NCBI RefSeq assembly: GCF_003176895.1
Contig: NZ_QGTD01000020.1
Span: 62,001 to 126,000, forward strand
Direction of reading: 5' to 3'
DNA: 64,000 bases
Source of the DNA: Gracilibacillus dipsosauri
GTDB lineage: Bacteria > Bacillota > Bacilli > Bacillales > Amphibacillaceae
Shown one piece after another: positions 37,173-45,552 of this stretch (its first letter is position 1; the number at the start of each line of letters is the position of its first letter). Made by a program: the position numbers and the translations under genes. Below the pieces are notes generated by a model. That model was not told the origin of the DNA. It did no database searches and saw only the letters and a program-made list of their open reading frames with translations.

Positions 37173-37508
37173 TCACCCTTCTATTTTATCGCCAAGAATA
37201 GATAACGGCACTGCTTCTTCTTGTTCCAAGTGTTGTCCCAATAGATTAATGCGGTGTCCCCAAGCAAATACGCCATTAATATAGGTAATTTGAAATTGAT
37301 GCCCTGGGTCTTTCGCAAGCTCATATTTATCGCCTTTTTTAAAATCAGCCGGATTGACAAGATAGGCCGCTGCCATTTGTAATTTCCGTTCTAATATTTC
37401 ATATTCACTTATATTACCAAGCTGTTCAGCCTTTTGTACTTTTTCCTTAAGATTTGCCATTTCTTTTCTTAATTCCTCTACAGTATAGGAACTATATCTT
37501 CTCTCCAT
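37173..37508 (-). CDS. yfhH: YfhH family protein (DUF1811)
   Basis: Small cytosolic protein of unknown role, 111 residues. An N-terminal coiled-coil region (about 8-52) precedes an SH3-like beta domain with the GVFAWGHR segment. ATG at 37508 is chosen because the product then begins MERRYSS like its B. subtilis relative; the frame to 37523 starts within the likely ribosome-binding region. It keeps the yfhH position near recX. Confidence 0.85.
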   Translation of the reverse strand: MERRYSSYTVEELRKEMANLKEKVQKAEQLGNISEYEILERKLQMAAAYLVNPADFKKGDKYELAKDPGHQFQITYINGVFAWGHRINLLGQHLEQEEAVPLSILGDKIEG

Positions 37509-37639
37509 TTTACGCACCACCATTTAATATTACTCTTATTGTAGCATGATCCAAAAGGTGAATGGAAGTAACATATCCTTACTGTTAGAACTTCTATTGA
37601 AAAAGAAGTATACTAGGGGCAGAAGGGAGAGTTTTCTTC

Positions 37640-38431
37640 ATGATTAAATTATTTGCAACAGATTTGGATGGAACGTTATTAAAGTCTGGAAACACAATTA
37701 AAAATAAGGATATTGAAGCTATACATAGCTTATCAAAAACTGAGATCGACTTTGCTATTGCTACTGGGAGGTTAGATCGAGACATCCTTGAAATTTGTAA
37801 AGAAATTAGGAAAAATGCCCATAGAGTAAGTCAAAATGGCGCATTTGTTTTGTCTGATTCCCATGATTTTATCCACCAGAGAACATTTGATTTAGAAATG
37901 AGCTACAAGTTGCATGAGCATATTACAAGCTACTCACATCTTGTTTGTATTTCTACAAAGGATGAGATCTATATTTCGAAGAGAACAGAGGAATTAAAAG
38001 CGATGGAGAATTTTCTTTATTTCCCATTAATAGAAGGGATTGATTTCATCGATAAGTATGGAACAGAAATTAATCCCAGTAAGTATATGTTGTTAGGAGA
38101 AAACAAACAGTTAGTATCTATTGAAGAAGAAATAAAGAACCTCTTCGGAATAAGTATCGAATCCTATATTTCTGACCCGAATTGTTTGGATATCGTACCA
38201 AAAGGTGTAAGTAAAGCAGATGGATTAAAGCGATTAGCCAAGCATTTACATATTAAACCTTCGGAAATAGCCGTTATTGGTGATGCTTATAATGATATTC
38301 CAATGTTTGAAATGACACCAAATAGCTTCTGTATGTCATCAGCACCGATTGAAGTACAGGCTAAAGCAAAACACATCGTCGATGATGTATATGAAGCAAT
38401 CGAACAAATCACAAGCCTTGTGAGTAATTAA
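37640..38431 (+). CDS. Cof-type HAD-superfamily phosphatase
   Basis: Cytosolic sugar-phosphate or flavin-phosphate phosphatase. HAD motif I is DLDGTLL with nucleophile Asp8, motif II is ATGR, and motif IV is GDAYNDIPMF. A C2B cap domain lies between. It has 263 residues. The exact substrate cannot be read from sequence. GAAGGGAGA precedes the ATG. It is convergent with recX. Confidence 0.88.
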   Translation: MIKLFATDLDGTLLKSGNTIKNKDIEAIHSLSKTEIDFAIATGRLDRDILEICKEIRKNAHRVSQNGAFVLSDSHDFIHQRTFDLEMSYKLHEHITSYSHLVCISTKDEIYISKRTEELKAMENFLYFPLIEGIDFIDKYGTEINPSKYMLLGENKQLVSIEEEIKNLFGISIESYISDPNCLDIVPKGVSKADGLKRLAKHLHIKPSEIAVIGDAYNDIPMFEMTPNSFCMSSAPIEVQAKAKHIVDDVYEAIEQITSLVSN

Positions 38432-38439
38432 GTGAAAGA

Positions 38440-38489
38440 AGCACGAATCCAAACACTATAGCTTGTAATTAGAGCTAAGGAGTCGTGCT
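38440..38489. terminator. Terminator between the HAD phosphatase gene and recX
   Basis: AGCACGAATCC and GGAGTCGTGCT pair with one mismatch around an inner stem-loop (TAGCTT...AGAGCTA). It sits between two convergent stops. Confidence 0.7.
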
Positions 38490-38494
38490 CTTCC

Positions 38495-39313
38495 TTATAA
38501 GTCTTCCTCCATATATTCATCTATAAATCGTTGAATGGATTCTCCATCAAAGCCTTTTCTGTATAAAGCTGCTTTTACTTTTTGTTTTAGCTTATAACCT
38601 GTATCTTTCTTTTGATACTTGGTTTGTATTTTTTGACCTTGATAAACAACTGCTTGATATTCTGCTTCGGCGTCTTCTCCTAAGTCTATTTCCTGCAAAA
38701 CGTCATGAATTAATTCAAGCGTAAAGCCTTTTTGAAGAATGTTTTGTTTAACGGCATTCAATTGTTGCTTGAAAGATTTCTTAGACGAATTAGTCATTTT
38801 TTTCTCAATTAATCGTTTCGTTTTCTCAAATTGCTTATCATACGTATAAAGCTCTAAGGCTCTATCAATGATAGCTGCTTCCACACCTTTGTCCTTTAAC
38901 TCCTTCCTAACTAATATAGGACCTTTTGATGTTGTTTGGATTCTGGTTCGAACGAATGCTTCACTAAATGCTAAATCATCTAGTAAACTCTCCCGTTTTA
39001 ATCTTTGGACAACTTCCTTGATGTATGTGATTTCTATGTCTTTTTTTTGTAAATATTCTATTAATTCTTGCTCAGATCGCATTCGGTAACTTAAGAAACG
39101 TATAGATAGGGTATACACTTTATAGGAGGCATCTTTCTCTTGAATTTGATCGATCAGTCCCTTGGTTAATTCCATACCTTTTCGGAGATGATAAGAAATT
39201 AGTAAATCTTCATCCACACTAAATGCATAATATTCCTTGTCATTTTCCTTTAAAAAAATATTATATCGATACTTTTGTTTCTTTTGAACGGTAATTTTTG
39301 AAATGGTTGGCAA
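38495..39313 (-). CDS. recX: RecX regulator of RecA
   Basis: Binds RecA filaments and modulates recombination and SOS activity. It has three-helix RecX repeats (SEQELIEYLQKKDI, DDLAFSEAFVRTR) and an N-terminal extension typical of Bacillus RecX. It has 272 residues. The TTG at 39313 is preferred: GAGGTGA lies 5 bp upstream and the protein then begins PTISKIT, as in relatives. The GTG at 39322 is inside that site. It is adjacent to yfhF as in B. subtilis. Confidence 0.9.
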   Translation of the reverse strand: MPTISKITVQKKQKYRYNIFLKENDKEYYAFSVDEDLLISYHLRKGMELTKGLIDQIQEKDASYKVYTLSIRFLSYRMRSEQELIEYLQKKDIEITYIKEVVQRLKRESLLDDLAFSEAFVRTRIQTTSKGPILVRKELKDKGVEAAIIDRALELYTYDKQFEKTKRLIEKKMTNSSKKSFKQQLNAVKQNILQKGFTLELIHDVLQEIDLGEDAEAEYQAVVYQGQKIQTKYQKKDTGYKLKQKVKAALYRKGFDGESIQRFIDEYMEEDL

Positions 39314-39433
39314 AACACTCACCTCGTTTCCCTACCATTTTATCACACAAACACACGTTCTTCAAAGGGGGGGATTCTTAGATTTTTCTTACAGTCGTTT
39401 ACTATTGAAAAACAAAAATAGGAGAGTGAGACG

Positions 39434-40333
39434 ATGAAAATAGCGATAGCTGGTGGTACAGGATTTGTTGGTCAACATCTTACCAAGCATTTAATTGATC
39501 GTGGAGACGAGGTATTTATCCTAACTCGGCATCCCAATAAACATAGGAATAAGCAAAAAATAACCTATATCGGTTGGTTAAATGAGAATCTAAATCCCAT
39601 TGCTCAATTACCACCATTGGATGCCATCATAAATTTGGCAGGGGAGTCCCTTTTTGGATATTGGACTAAATCAAAGAAGGATCGTATTTATCAAAGTAGA
39701 ATCAAAGCTACCTATGCAATCATCGATATGATAAAAGAAATGAAATATAAACCTGCTGTGCTAATCAATGCCTCTGCAGTCGGCTATTTTGGTACTTCTC
39801 TTACAGAAACATTTACAGAATCAAGAAAGGAATCAGGAAATGATTTTTTAGCAGAAGTAACAGAAGCTTGGGAAAAAACCGCCCTAGAAGCGAATACTTA
39901 TGGTGTACGTACGGTTATTGCAAGGTTTGGTGTCATTTTAGGGACGGAAGGTGCCTTGCCTTTAATGACAATGCCATTCAAATGGTATGTTGGGGGCAAA
40001 ATTGGCTCAGGCGAGCAGTGGGTATCATGGATTCATATCACGGATGTCATTGGAATGATTTTATTTTCATTAGATCATCCTACGATTGATCAAGCCTTTC
40101 ATATGACCGCACCAAGTCCTATAAAAAATAGCAAAATGGCAGAAGTTATTGCTCAAACACTTCATAAGCCTAACTGGTTACCAGTTCCAAGAGTTGCCAT
40201 AAAGACCCTACTAGGTGAAATGAGTCTACTTGTAGAATCAGGGCAAAAGGTTCTTCCTGAAAAAGCAATAAAGAGTGGTTACTCGTTCCAATATTCTCAT
40301 ATCGAAAAAGCACTAGAAGATTTACTTAAATAG
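39434..40333 (+). CDS. yfhF: TIGR01777-family epimerase/oxidoreductase (YfhF)
   Basis: NAD(P)-binding extended SDR of the TIGR01777 group (related to SulA-like and plant YfhF proteins). N-terminal GGTGFVGQ nucleotide motif, NLAGESLFGYW, NASAVGYFG, the family WVSWIHITD segment and a C-terminal DUF1731-like domain are present. It has 299 residues, normal length. The substrate is unknown. It diverges from recX with AGGAGAG before the ATG. Confidence 0.88.
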   Translation: MKIAIAGGTGFVGQHLTKHLIDRGDEVFILTRHPNKHRNKQKITYIGWLNENLNPIAQLPPLDAIINLAGESLFGYWTKSKKDRIYQSRIKATYAIIDMIKEMKYKPAVLINASAVGYFGTSLTETFTESRKESGNDFLAEVTEAWEKTALEANTYGVRTVIARFGVILGTEGALPLMTMPFKWYVGGKIGSGEQWVSWIHITDVIGMILFSLDHPTIDQAFHMTAPSPIKNSKMAEVIAQTLHKPNWLPVPRVAIKTLLGEMSLLVESGQKVLPEKAIKSGYSFQYSHIEKALEDLLK

Positions 40334-40468
40334 TTTAATTATTGGTCATATTAAAGCAAATAACTGAATATTTTGGCATTTACATTAATTAAATGTATAT
40401 TTTATAAATTTTCCTTAATATTACTTCTTATTACAAAGAATTTTTTTGTTTTTTTTACAAAAAAACTA

Positions 40469-40498
40469 TTTACAATTACAGTGATTGTTGTGTAAGAT
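40469..40498 (+). promoter_or_regulatory. Promoter candidate for the tRNA-like leader and GNAT gene
   Basis: TTTACA (40469-40474), an 18-bp spacer, and TAAGAT (40493-40498), overlapping GATAAT. Transcription would start about 40505, some 40 bases before the tRNA-like element, placing that element in the mRNA leader of the acetyltransferase gene. Confidence 0.45.
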
Positions 40499-40542
40499 AA
40501 TAATGAGTTTTTTAGTAATTTCATTTTGTTATTTGATGACAT

Positions 40543-40614
40543 ATAAGGGAAGGCAAATGGTGCGCCACCAATACTGAGATATTGGTTCTAGTGGGTTCGA
40601 TTCCCACCCCGAAT
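40543..40614 (+). ncRNA. tRNA-like element (pseudo-tRNA)
   Basis: 72 nt that can be drawn as a tRNA: acceptor ATAAGGG/CCCGAAT (5 of 7 paired), two-base joint, D stem GGC/GCC with a 9-base loop containing GG, one base, anticodon stem CCAAT/ATTGG, five-base variable region, and a perfect T arm GTGGG-TTCGATT-CCCAC (40591-40607). The anticodon loop has 8 bases (or 6 if A-T closes) and cannot give a normal anticodon; there is no encoded CCA. It is therefore not a translating tRNA. It lies 101 bases upstream of a GNAT gene in the same orientation. Confidence 0.6.
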
Positions 40615-40707
40615 TTTTGTGGCTTTTTGATAAAAATTCGAGGGTGGATGAGACACACTATAGGGCAAAGCTGCCTTTTTCATCACACCCTCCATCGAAT
40701 AGGAGGG
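40603..40707 (+). promoter_or_regulatory. Leader with three mutually exclusive hairpins masking the GNAT ribosome-binding site
   Basis: P1: 40604-40618 pairs with 40632-40647 (15 bp, one bulged A) and would destroy the T arm and acceptor of the tRNA-like element. P2: 40637-40651 pairs with 40680-40699 (15 bp in three blocks, two bulges). P3: CCCTCC (40688-40693) pairs with GGAGGG (40702-40707), the Shine-Dalgarno of the next gene. P1 and P2 share bases, as do P2 and P3. Thus P1+P3 would hide and P2 would expose the ribosome-binding site. A small hairpin GGCA/TGCC with five T lies inside P2. Confidence 0.6.
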
Positions 40708-40714
40708 ATTTTTT

Positions 40715-41266
40715 ATGTTAAAAAAGAGAGATTTACAAGACGTGCCAGCCCTATATGAATTATTGAAGCACCCAGAGGTTTTTCCATATGTAAGACAAAA
40801 GGCATATTCCACAGATGAATTTTATTTTTTAACCAAAAAGACAATGGAAGCAGAGGAGAACGGAGAATTAATTTCTCGTACTATTCTAGATGATTACTAC
40901 AACCCAATTGGAACAATAAACTTGTTTGATATTCAGAATAATACAGGATTTTTAGCGACGTGGATCGGCAAGCCTTATTTTGGAAAGGGATATAACCAAT
41001 TAGCAAAAGACGCATTTTTTGAAGAGCTTTTTTACCAACAAGAGATTGAGGCGATTTTTATAAAAATCCGTAAATCTAATATCCGTTCAATGAAGGCCAT
41101 TTTGAAGGTGCCTTTTGTCATATATGCAAATGTTACTTATCCAGAGATTTTCCAACAAATTAACCACTCTGAAATGGATCATCCAATTTATGACTTATTT
41201 GTGATCACGAAAGCGAATTATTTGCACCATTCGGAAACAGCAAAGGAGGGCGAAGAAGCAATCTAA
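40715..41266 (+). CDS. GNAT-family N-acetyltransferase
   Basis: Acetyl-CoA-dependent N-acetyltransferase of the RimJ/RimL-like type. It has 183 residues with an N-terminal LKKRDLQDV strand, GTINLFDI, the acetyl-CoA-binding region around GKPYFGKGYNQLA (a degenerate Q/RxxGxG/A), and IRKSNIRSMKAILK. The acceptor is unknown. The ATG has GGAGGG 7 bp upstream, within a possible hairpin. Its leader holds the tRNA-like element, suggesting control by RNA folding. It appears monocistronic. Confidence 0.82.
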   Translation: MLKKRDLQDVPALYELLKHPEVFPYVRQKAYSTDEFYFLTKKTMEAEENGELISRTILDDYYNPIGTINLFDIQNNTGFLATWIGKPYFGKGYNQLAKDAFFEELFYQQEIEAIFIKIRKSNIRSMKAILKVPFVIYANVTYPEIFQQINHSEMDHPIYDLFVITKANYLHHSETAKEGEEAI

Positions 41267-41342
41267 TTTTTTGTCATCGATTGGATAAAGTGCTACGATA
41301 AGATAGTGATTTTTCATTATTTTATTTGGAGGATTTATCAGG

Positions 41343-41711
41343 ATGAAATATATACTGGTTCCAGCGCAAATCAGTATGCTGTTTTTATTTTATTATATTG
41401 GAGAGTGGATTCAAGATCTTTTCTCTTTGTTGATTCCTGGTAGCATCATTGGCATGCTACTATTTTTTCTTTTGCTACAAGTAAAAGCAATTAGAGTTCA
41501 TTGGATAGAAAAAGGAATTGACCTCTTACTAAAGGATATGCCGATCTTTTTTGTTCCCGTAACAGTAGGAATAGTGGAATACCTTGATTTTTTAAATGGT
41601 AAAGGGATTTTAATCCTACCAATAGCGTTCGTGAGTACGTTAATCGTAACTGTTATTACAGCAATTATTTCTCAGAAAATTCTTCATAAAAGAGTTGAAT
41701 CCTATGAGTAG
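41343..41711 (+). CDS. LrgA/CidA-family holin-like membrane protein
   Basis: Small holin-like protein of the CidA/LrgA family, acting in murein hydrolase control or pyruvate/organic-acid transport. It has 122 residues with four hydrophobic helices and the family motif LLIPGSIIGMLLFF. GGAGG lies 10 bp before the ATG. It overlaps the LrgB-like gene by 8 bp. In B. subtilis such pairs (ysbAB/pftAB, ywbHG) take up or release pyruvate; which pair this matches is not resolved. Confidence 0.88.
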   Translation: MKYILVPAQISMLFLFYYIGEWIQDLFSLLIPGSIIGMLLFFLLLQVKAIRVHWIEKGIDLLLKDMPIFFVPVTVGIVEYLDFLNGKGILILPIAFVSTLIVTVITAIISQKILHKRVESYE

Positions 41712-42393
41712 ACTAATACTTGGAATATTGTTCATCATACTAACAGTGCTTATTTTCTATCTTAGTAAAAAATTGTATCACATAATTCCGACACCATTCA
41801 CATTGCCTATTTTTATCACATCCCTTTTCTTTGTTTTGCTACTCATCATTTTCGACATACCTTATCAAACGTACATGATAGGTGGACAATGGTTAGATCA
41901 TTTTCTAGGCCCCCTTGTCGTTGCCTTAGCATTACCTCTTTACCGGCAACGACATTTAGTTAAGAAATATGCCACAACCATTTTCATTGGTGTTGCAATT
42001 GGCTCAATCATTGGAGTTACCAGTGGAATTGTTTTTGCTAAATGGTTTTCCTTTGAGGAGGTAATCATACAATCTATTGCTCCTAAATCTGTGACAACAC
42101 CTGTAGCTCTAAGTATTGCAGATTCAGTTGGTGGCAACATGACTATTGCTGCTATCGGTGTAATGATTGCAGGTATTGGTGGGGCAATGTTTGCACCACT
42201 TATGTTAAGGATTTTCCGTATTGACCATCCCGTTGCACGAGGGTTAGGTATTGGCACAGCTTCTCATGCAATTGGAACAGCAAAAGCTTTAGAACTTGGA
42301 GAGCTTGAGGGTGCTATTAGTGCATTGGCGATGACAATAACTGCCATAACTGTATCAATCATAGCCCCATTTCTTTTACAATGGCTCTTATAA
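41704..42393 (+). CDS. LrgB/CidB-family membrane protein
   Basis: Partner of the preceding LrgA-like protein; about seven transmembrane helices. It has 229 residues with family motifs FLGPLVVALALPLYRQ, SVTTPVALSIAD and GTASHAIGTAKALELG. ATG at 41704 is taken as start; a TTG three codons earlier is possible. No LytSR-type regulator is adjacent. Confidence 0.9.
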   Translation: MSRLILGILFIILTVLIFYLSKKLYHIIPTPFTLPIFITSLFFVLLLIIFDIPYQTYMIGGQWLDHFLGPLVVALALPLYRQRHLVKKYATTIFIGVAIGSIIGVTSGIVFAKWFSFEEVIIQSIAPKSVTTPVALSIADSVGGNMTIAAIGVMIAGIGGAMFAPLMLRIFRIDHPVARGLGIGTASHAIGTAKALELGELEGAISALAMTITAITVSIIAPFLLQWLL

Positions 42394-42493
42394 TGCTATA
42401 ATAGCATTCATAATTTTTCTGATAAATGACAAAATAGGGCAGATGGCATTCATTTAAAAAGCGATCCTAGGAAGTCGTAAGCAGGCAAGGAAG

Positions 42494-42748
42494 GTGATCA
42501 AAATAGGAATCGTGGTGGTAGATGTTTGTGATAGTAATTTAATAACTACCTTTGATATAGAAGAAATTATTGAATCTGAATATCCGGAGGTTGCTGTACT
42601 AATACATGACTGTTTGAATTTTTGTGGATTGTGTCGTCTCAAGCCATACGCTATGGTAAATGGTAAAAGGGTACACGGGAAAACACCGGAGGAAACATTA
42701 GAAAAAATAAAAGCAGCGATTGAAGAAGAGCTGGCATTCTATAAATAG
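42494..42748 (+). CDS. yuzB: YuzB-like DUF1450 protein
   Basis: Small cytosolic protein of the DUF1450 family, function unknown. It has 84 residues with a conserved VDVCDSNL segment and a CLNFCGLC cysteine cluster reminiscent of a thioredoxin-like 2Fe-2S or zinc site. The start is uncertain: GTG at 42494 has AAGG only 3 bp upstream, although GGAAGGTGATC is an excellent ribosome-binding sequence. It ends before a strong terminator shared with ald. Confidence 0.75.
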   Translation: MIKIGIVVVDVCDSNLITTFDIEEIIESEYPEVAVLIHDCLNFCGLCRLKPYAMVNGKRVHGKTPEETLEKIKAAIEEELAFYK

Positions 42749-42812
42749 AAAAAAGGGCTAAAGTGAAGTGCAATCCAGTTGGGCTTGCACTGACAATAAG
42801 CCCTTTTTTTTA
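42749..42812. terminator. Bidirectional terminator between yuzB and ald
   Basis: AAAAAAGGGCT and AAGCCCTTTTTTTT pair around an inner stem AGTGCAA/TTGCACT. A and T runs on both sides suit both convergent genes. Confidence 0.9.
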
Positions 42813-43925
42813 TTCAAATATTGTCGAAAGCTCTATAAATCGTTTGTCTAACCCCTTCGCAACTGCTTCATGGACAATCTTTCCTTGATGGGTGTTCAAA
42901 CCTTTAGCAAATGCTGGGTCTTTCCTCACATACCCCTGTAAGCCAAGATTTGCTAGGCGCACGATATATGGGATGGTAACATTTGTTAGTGCATAGGTTG
43001 CTGTCTTCGGTACTGCTCCTGGGATATTGGCAACTGCATAATGAGTAACTCCATGCTTCACATATATAGGATTATCATGGGTAGTAACACGATCAATCGT
43101 TTCGATCGTTCCTCCTTGATCAACGGCTACATCGACAACTACCGAGCCTTCTTCCATTGTTTTAATCATTTTTTCTGTTACCAGTTTTGGCGCTTTTGCA
43201 CCTGGGATTAACACAGCACCAATTAGTAAATCTGCTGTTTTTATTTGTTCGTTAATATTGTATTCATTAGAAGCAAGTGTCCTTATTTTACCTTGGAATA
43301 GATCCTCTAATTCTCGCAGCCTTTGTATATTTATATCTAATAGCGTAACATTAGCTCCCAATCCAATTGCCATTCGTGCAGCATTTGTTCCAACAATTCC
43401 CCCACCTATAATGACAACATTCGCTGGGGATACTCCTGGGACACCGCCAACTAACACACCTTTACCACCATGAACCTTTTCTAAAAACCGCACACCTGCC
43501 TGGATAGACATTCTCCCAGCAATTTCACTCATTGGTACTAAGAGTGGTAAGCCTCCACTTCTAGCTTGAATCGTTTCATACGCGATTCCAGTTACTTTAT
43601 TTTCAATAAGTGCATCAGCTACCTTTGGTTCTGCAGCAAGATGTAGATAAGTAAATAAAATTAAGCCTTCTCTAAAAAAGACAAATTCCTCTGGCTGAGG
43701 CTCTTTGACCTTTACTACTAGTTCCTGTGACCAAGCTTCTCTTGCCGTTTGTACAATTACTGCCCCAGCTTCTTCATAGGCATGATCCGAAATAGCACTG
43801 CCTAAACCAGCACCTGTTTCCACCTTCACCTCATGGCCAGCTTGGGTTAGTGTCAGCACTCCTGCTGGTGTCATAGCTACCCGATTCTCATTACTTTTCA
43901 TTTCTTTTGGTACCCCTATTTTCAT
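42810..43925 (-). CDS. ald: Alanine dehydrogenase
   Basis: NAD-dependent enzyme that interconverts L-alanine and pyruvate plus ammonium, important for alanine catabolism in sporulation. It has the N-terminal MKIGVPKE motif, VKVKEPQ with the substrate lysine, FTYLHLA with catalytic His, the GGGIVGTNAA nucleotide motif, and DVAVDQGG. It has 371 residues. ATG at 43925 is chosen because AGGTG lies 6 bp upstream; the GTG at 43934 overlaps that site. A hairpin lies about 60 bp upstream. Confidence 0.96.
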   Translation of the reverse strand: MKIGVPKEMKSNENRVAMTPAGVLTLTQAGHEVKVETGAGLGSAISDHAYEEAGAVIVQTAREAWSQELVVKVKEPQPEEFVFFREGLILFTYLHLAAEPKVADALIENKVTGIAYETIQARSGGLPLLVPMSEIAGRMSIQAGVRFLEKVHGGKGVLVGGVPGVSPANVVIIGGGIVGTNAARMAIGLGANVTLLDINIQRLRELEDLFQGKIRTLASNEYNINEQIKTADLLIGAVLIPGAKAPKLVTEKMIKTMEEGSVVVDVAVDQGGTIETIDRVTTHDNPIYVKHGVTHYAVANIPGAVPKTATYALTNVTIPYIVRLANLGLQGYVRKDPAFAKGLNTHQGKIVHEAVAKGLDKRFIELSTIFE

Positions 43926-43987
43926 CCAGTTCACCTACCTTCTATTTGCTAGTATGTTATGAAAAATTCTTATTATTCGTTTTCCCT

Positions 43988-44012
43988 TTTTTGTATTGTT
44001 TTAATACAAAAA
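43988..44012 (-). repeat. Perfect inverted repeat upstream of ald
   Basis: TTTTTGTATT and AATACAAAAA form a 10-bp perfect stem with a 5-base loop, 63 bp before the ald start. It could be an operator or a leader hairpin. No adjacent ald regulator gene was found. Confidence 0.5.
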
Positions 44013-44171
44013 GTTACAGTGGTATTCAACCTGATATTATTTTTTTTGGTTATCGTGCAATGTAATTGTGACATTACCAAGATATTGCCTTTTATCTTGT
44101 AACTCATACCGTTTGGCGACTATTCTTTCGATACTTTAATTTCAAAAAACCATAGCATCAATCGCTATGGC

Positions 44172-44621
44172 TTAAAATCCAAAATCAAGTTGTTTCCCTG
44201 TTTCCGTAAAAGTTTTGATATTACTTAAAATCATTGGCCAATGGTCTTTCGTGCTTTTATAGGATGGATGTTCTTGTGACCATAGATCATTTATTAAAGT
44301 TAATTTCGTACAGTTTCCAACAGTAGTTAAAGTATAAGTGATACGTGTCTCAAGGTTAGCATGATCTTGATTATACGAAGGACCAGGATGTTCCGTAAAG
44401 CTCAGTTTTTCTAATGGATTACATGTCAATATCTTTCCATATACATGAACTGTCTCCTCACCATCATTACCAGGTCCGATATAGGAAATAGTCTCACCTG
44501 GTATAAAAGATGATCGGATCGTACATCCATAAAAGGTTTGCTGTACCCCCTCATCGGATACCAGCGTTTCCCATACCTTTTCTATTGGTGCATTGATATA
44601 AAAATCGTAACTCAAATCCAT
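44172..44621 (-). CDS. AHSA1/SRPBCC-domain protein
   Basis: START-like hydrophobic-ligand-binding protein of the AHSA1 family. It begins SYDFYINAPIEKVWETLV, typical of these folds, and includes GETISYIGPG and a C-terminal helix after DHWPMIL. It has 149 residues; GGAGGAATGAC precedes the ATG. It diverges from an AraC-type regulator, which may control it. The ligand is unknown. Confidence 0.82.
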   Translation of the reverse strand: MDLSYDFYINAPIEKVWETLVSDEGVQQTFYGCTIRSSFIPGETISYIGPGNDGEETVHVYGKILTCNPLEKLSFTEHPGPSYNQDHANLETRITYTLTTVGNCTKLTLINDLWSQEHPSYKSTKDHWPMILSNIKTFTETGKQLDFGF

Positions 44622-44720
44622 TTGTCATTCCTCCTATTCCATTTTACTAGTATGGTATAATAACCTCATCAAAATGTATTGTATAAATGCGACAAACATA
44701 TAAGTTAGGTGTGAGAATTA

Positions 44721-45521
44721 TTGAAAAAAGTAATTACAGTTCCAAAAGGGATTCTACATTCAAAGGAAGGAAGTAAGAAGTTTACTCTTCATCGCTATAA
44801 ACCTAGTATTGAAGCATCTGCTATTGTTCAACATTATTGGTTTGTAAGATGGGATCTATTAGAGGACACACCATACGAACAACATGTTGTTTCACATCCT
44901 AATATTAATTTGGTTTTCGAAAAAGATTATGCCAGTATTCATGGAATAAAGCGCACTATTTCTTCCCATTTGTTAGAAGGTAGGGGCTCGGTATTTGGTG
45001 TAAAGTTTTTGCCTGGAGGTTTCTATCCACTCTGGAAAAAGGATATATCTCAACTAACGGAAAAATCGATCGACTTTCAAGAGGTTTTCCATATAGACAG
45101 TAAAACGATTCGAGATCAACTTTTTCAAAACCATGATGTGGCTGAACTCTCTATTCCACTAATAGACCAGCTAATATGTTCTAATCTGCCGGAACCTGAT
45201 GAAAAAGTTGATTTAATCTCTCAAATTGTTTTATTCATTAGAGAAGATCGGTCAATTATCAAAGTGGAAGATGTGGCGAACAAATTCAATTTGCATGTGA
45301 GAACGCTTCAACGCTTGTTTGACCGCTATGTTGGCGTTAGCCCTAAATGGGTAATCAAGCGTTATCGACTTCATGAAGTAGTGGAAAGCATTGATAAGGG
45401 TAGTACTAAGAATTGGGCAGATCTGTACACAAGACTGGGTTACTATGATCAGGCACACTTTATTAAAGACTTTCGTTTGATTGTTGGGAAATCACCTGAA
45501 AAATATTTTAAGGAAAGCTAG
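44721..45521 (+). CDS. AraC-type helix-turn-helix regulator
   Basis: Transcription regulator with an N-terminal DUF6597-like sensor region (about 20-120; HYWFVRWDL, VFGVKFLPGGF) and a C-terminal AraC HTH (about 165-265; NLHVRTLQRLFDRYVGVSPK, YYDQAHFIKDF). It has 266 residues. TTG start with AGGTG 9 bp upstream. Such proteins often control a divergent AHSA1 or glyoxalase gene, and an AHSA1 gene is divergent here. Confidence 0.85.
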   Translation: MKKVITVPKGILHSKEGSKKFTLHRYKPSIEASAIVQHYWFVRWDLLEDTPYEQHVVSHPNINLVFEKDYASIHGIKRTISSHLLEGRGSVFGVKFLPGGFYPLWKKDISQLTEKSIDFQEVFHIDSKTIRDQLFQNHDVAELSIPLIDQLICSNLPEPDEKVDLISQIVLFIREDRSIIKVEDVANKFNLHVRTLQRLFDRYVGVSPKWVIKRYRLHEVVESIDKGSTKNWADLYTRLGYYDQAHFIKDFRLIVGKSPEKYFKES

Positions 45522-45552
45522 GAAGTGATTATTTAATTTTTTAAAAAAAAAA

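Noticed and set aside
40543-40614. Functional tRNA gene
   Set aside because: Two acceptor mismatches, a three-pair D stem and an 8-base anticodon loop leave no valid anticodon. The GAG reading would need leucine identity with a long variable arm, which is absent.
40641-40700. Possible T-box riboswitch, from the GAGGGTGG sequence followed by a hairpin
   Set aside because: No Stem I with specifier loop, the T-box core AGGGTGGNACCGCG is not matched after GGGTGG, and the downstream gene is not an aminoacylation or amino-acid gene. The tRNA-like element in cis also argues for another mechanism.
40588-40812. Open frame of 74 codons on the minus strand across the tRNA-like leader
   Set aside because: No ribosome-binding site, overlaps the structured leader and the start of the GNAT gene, and shows no protein-like composition.
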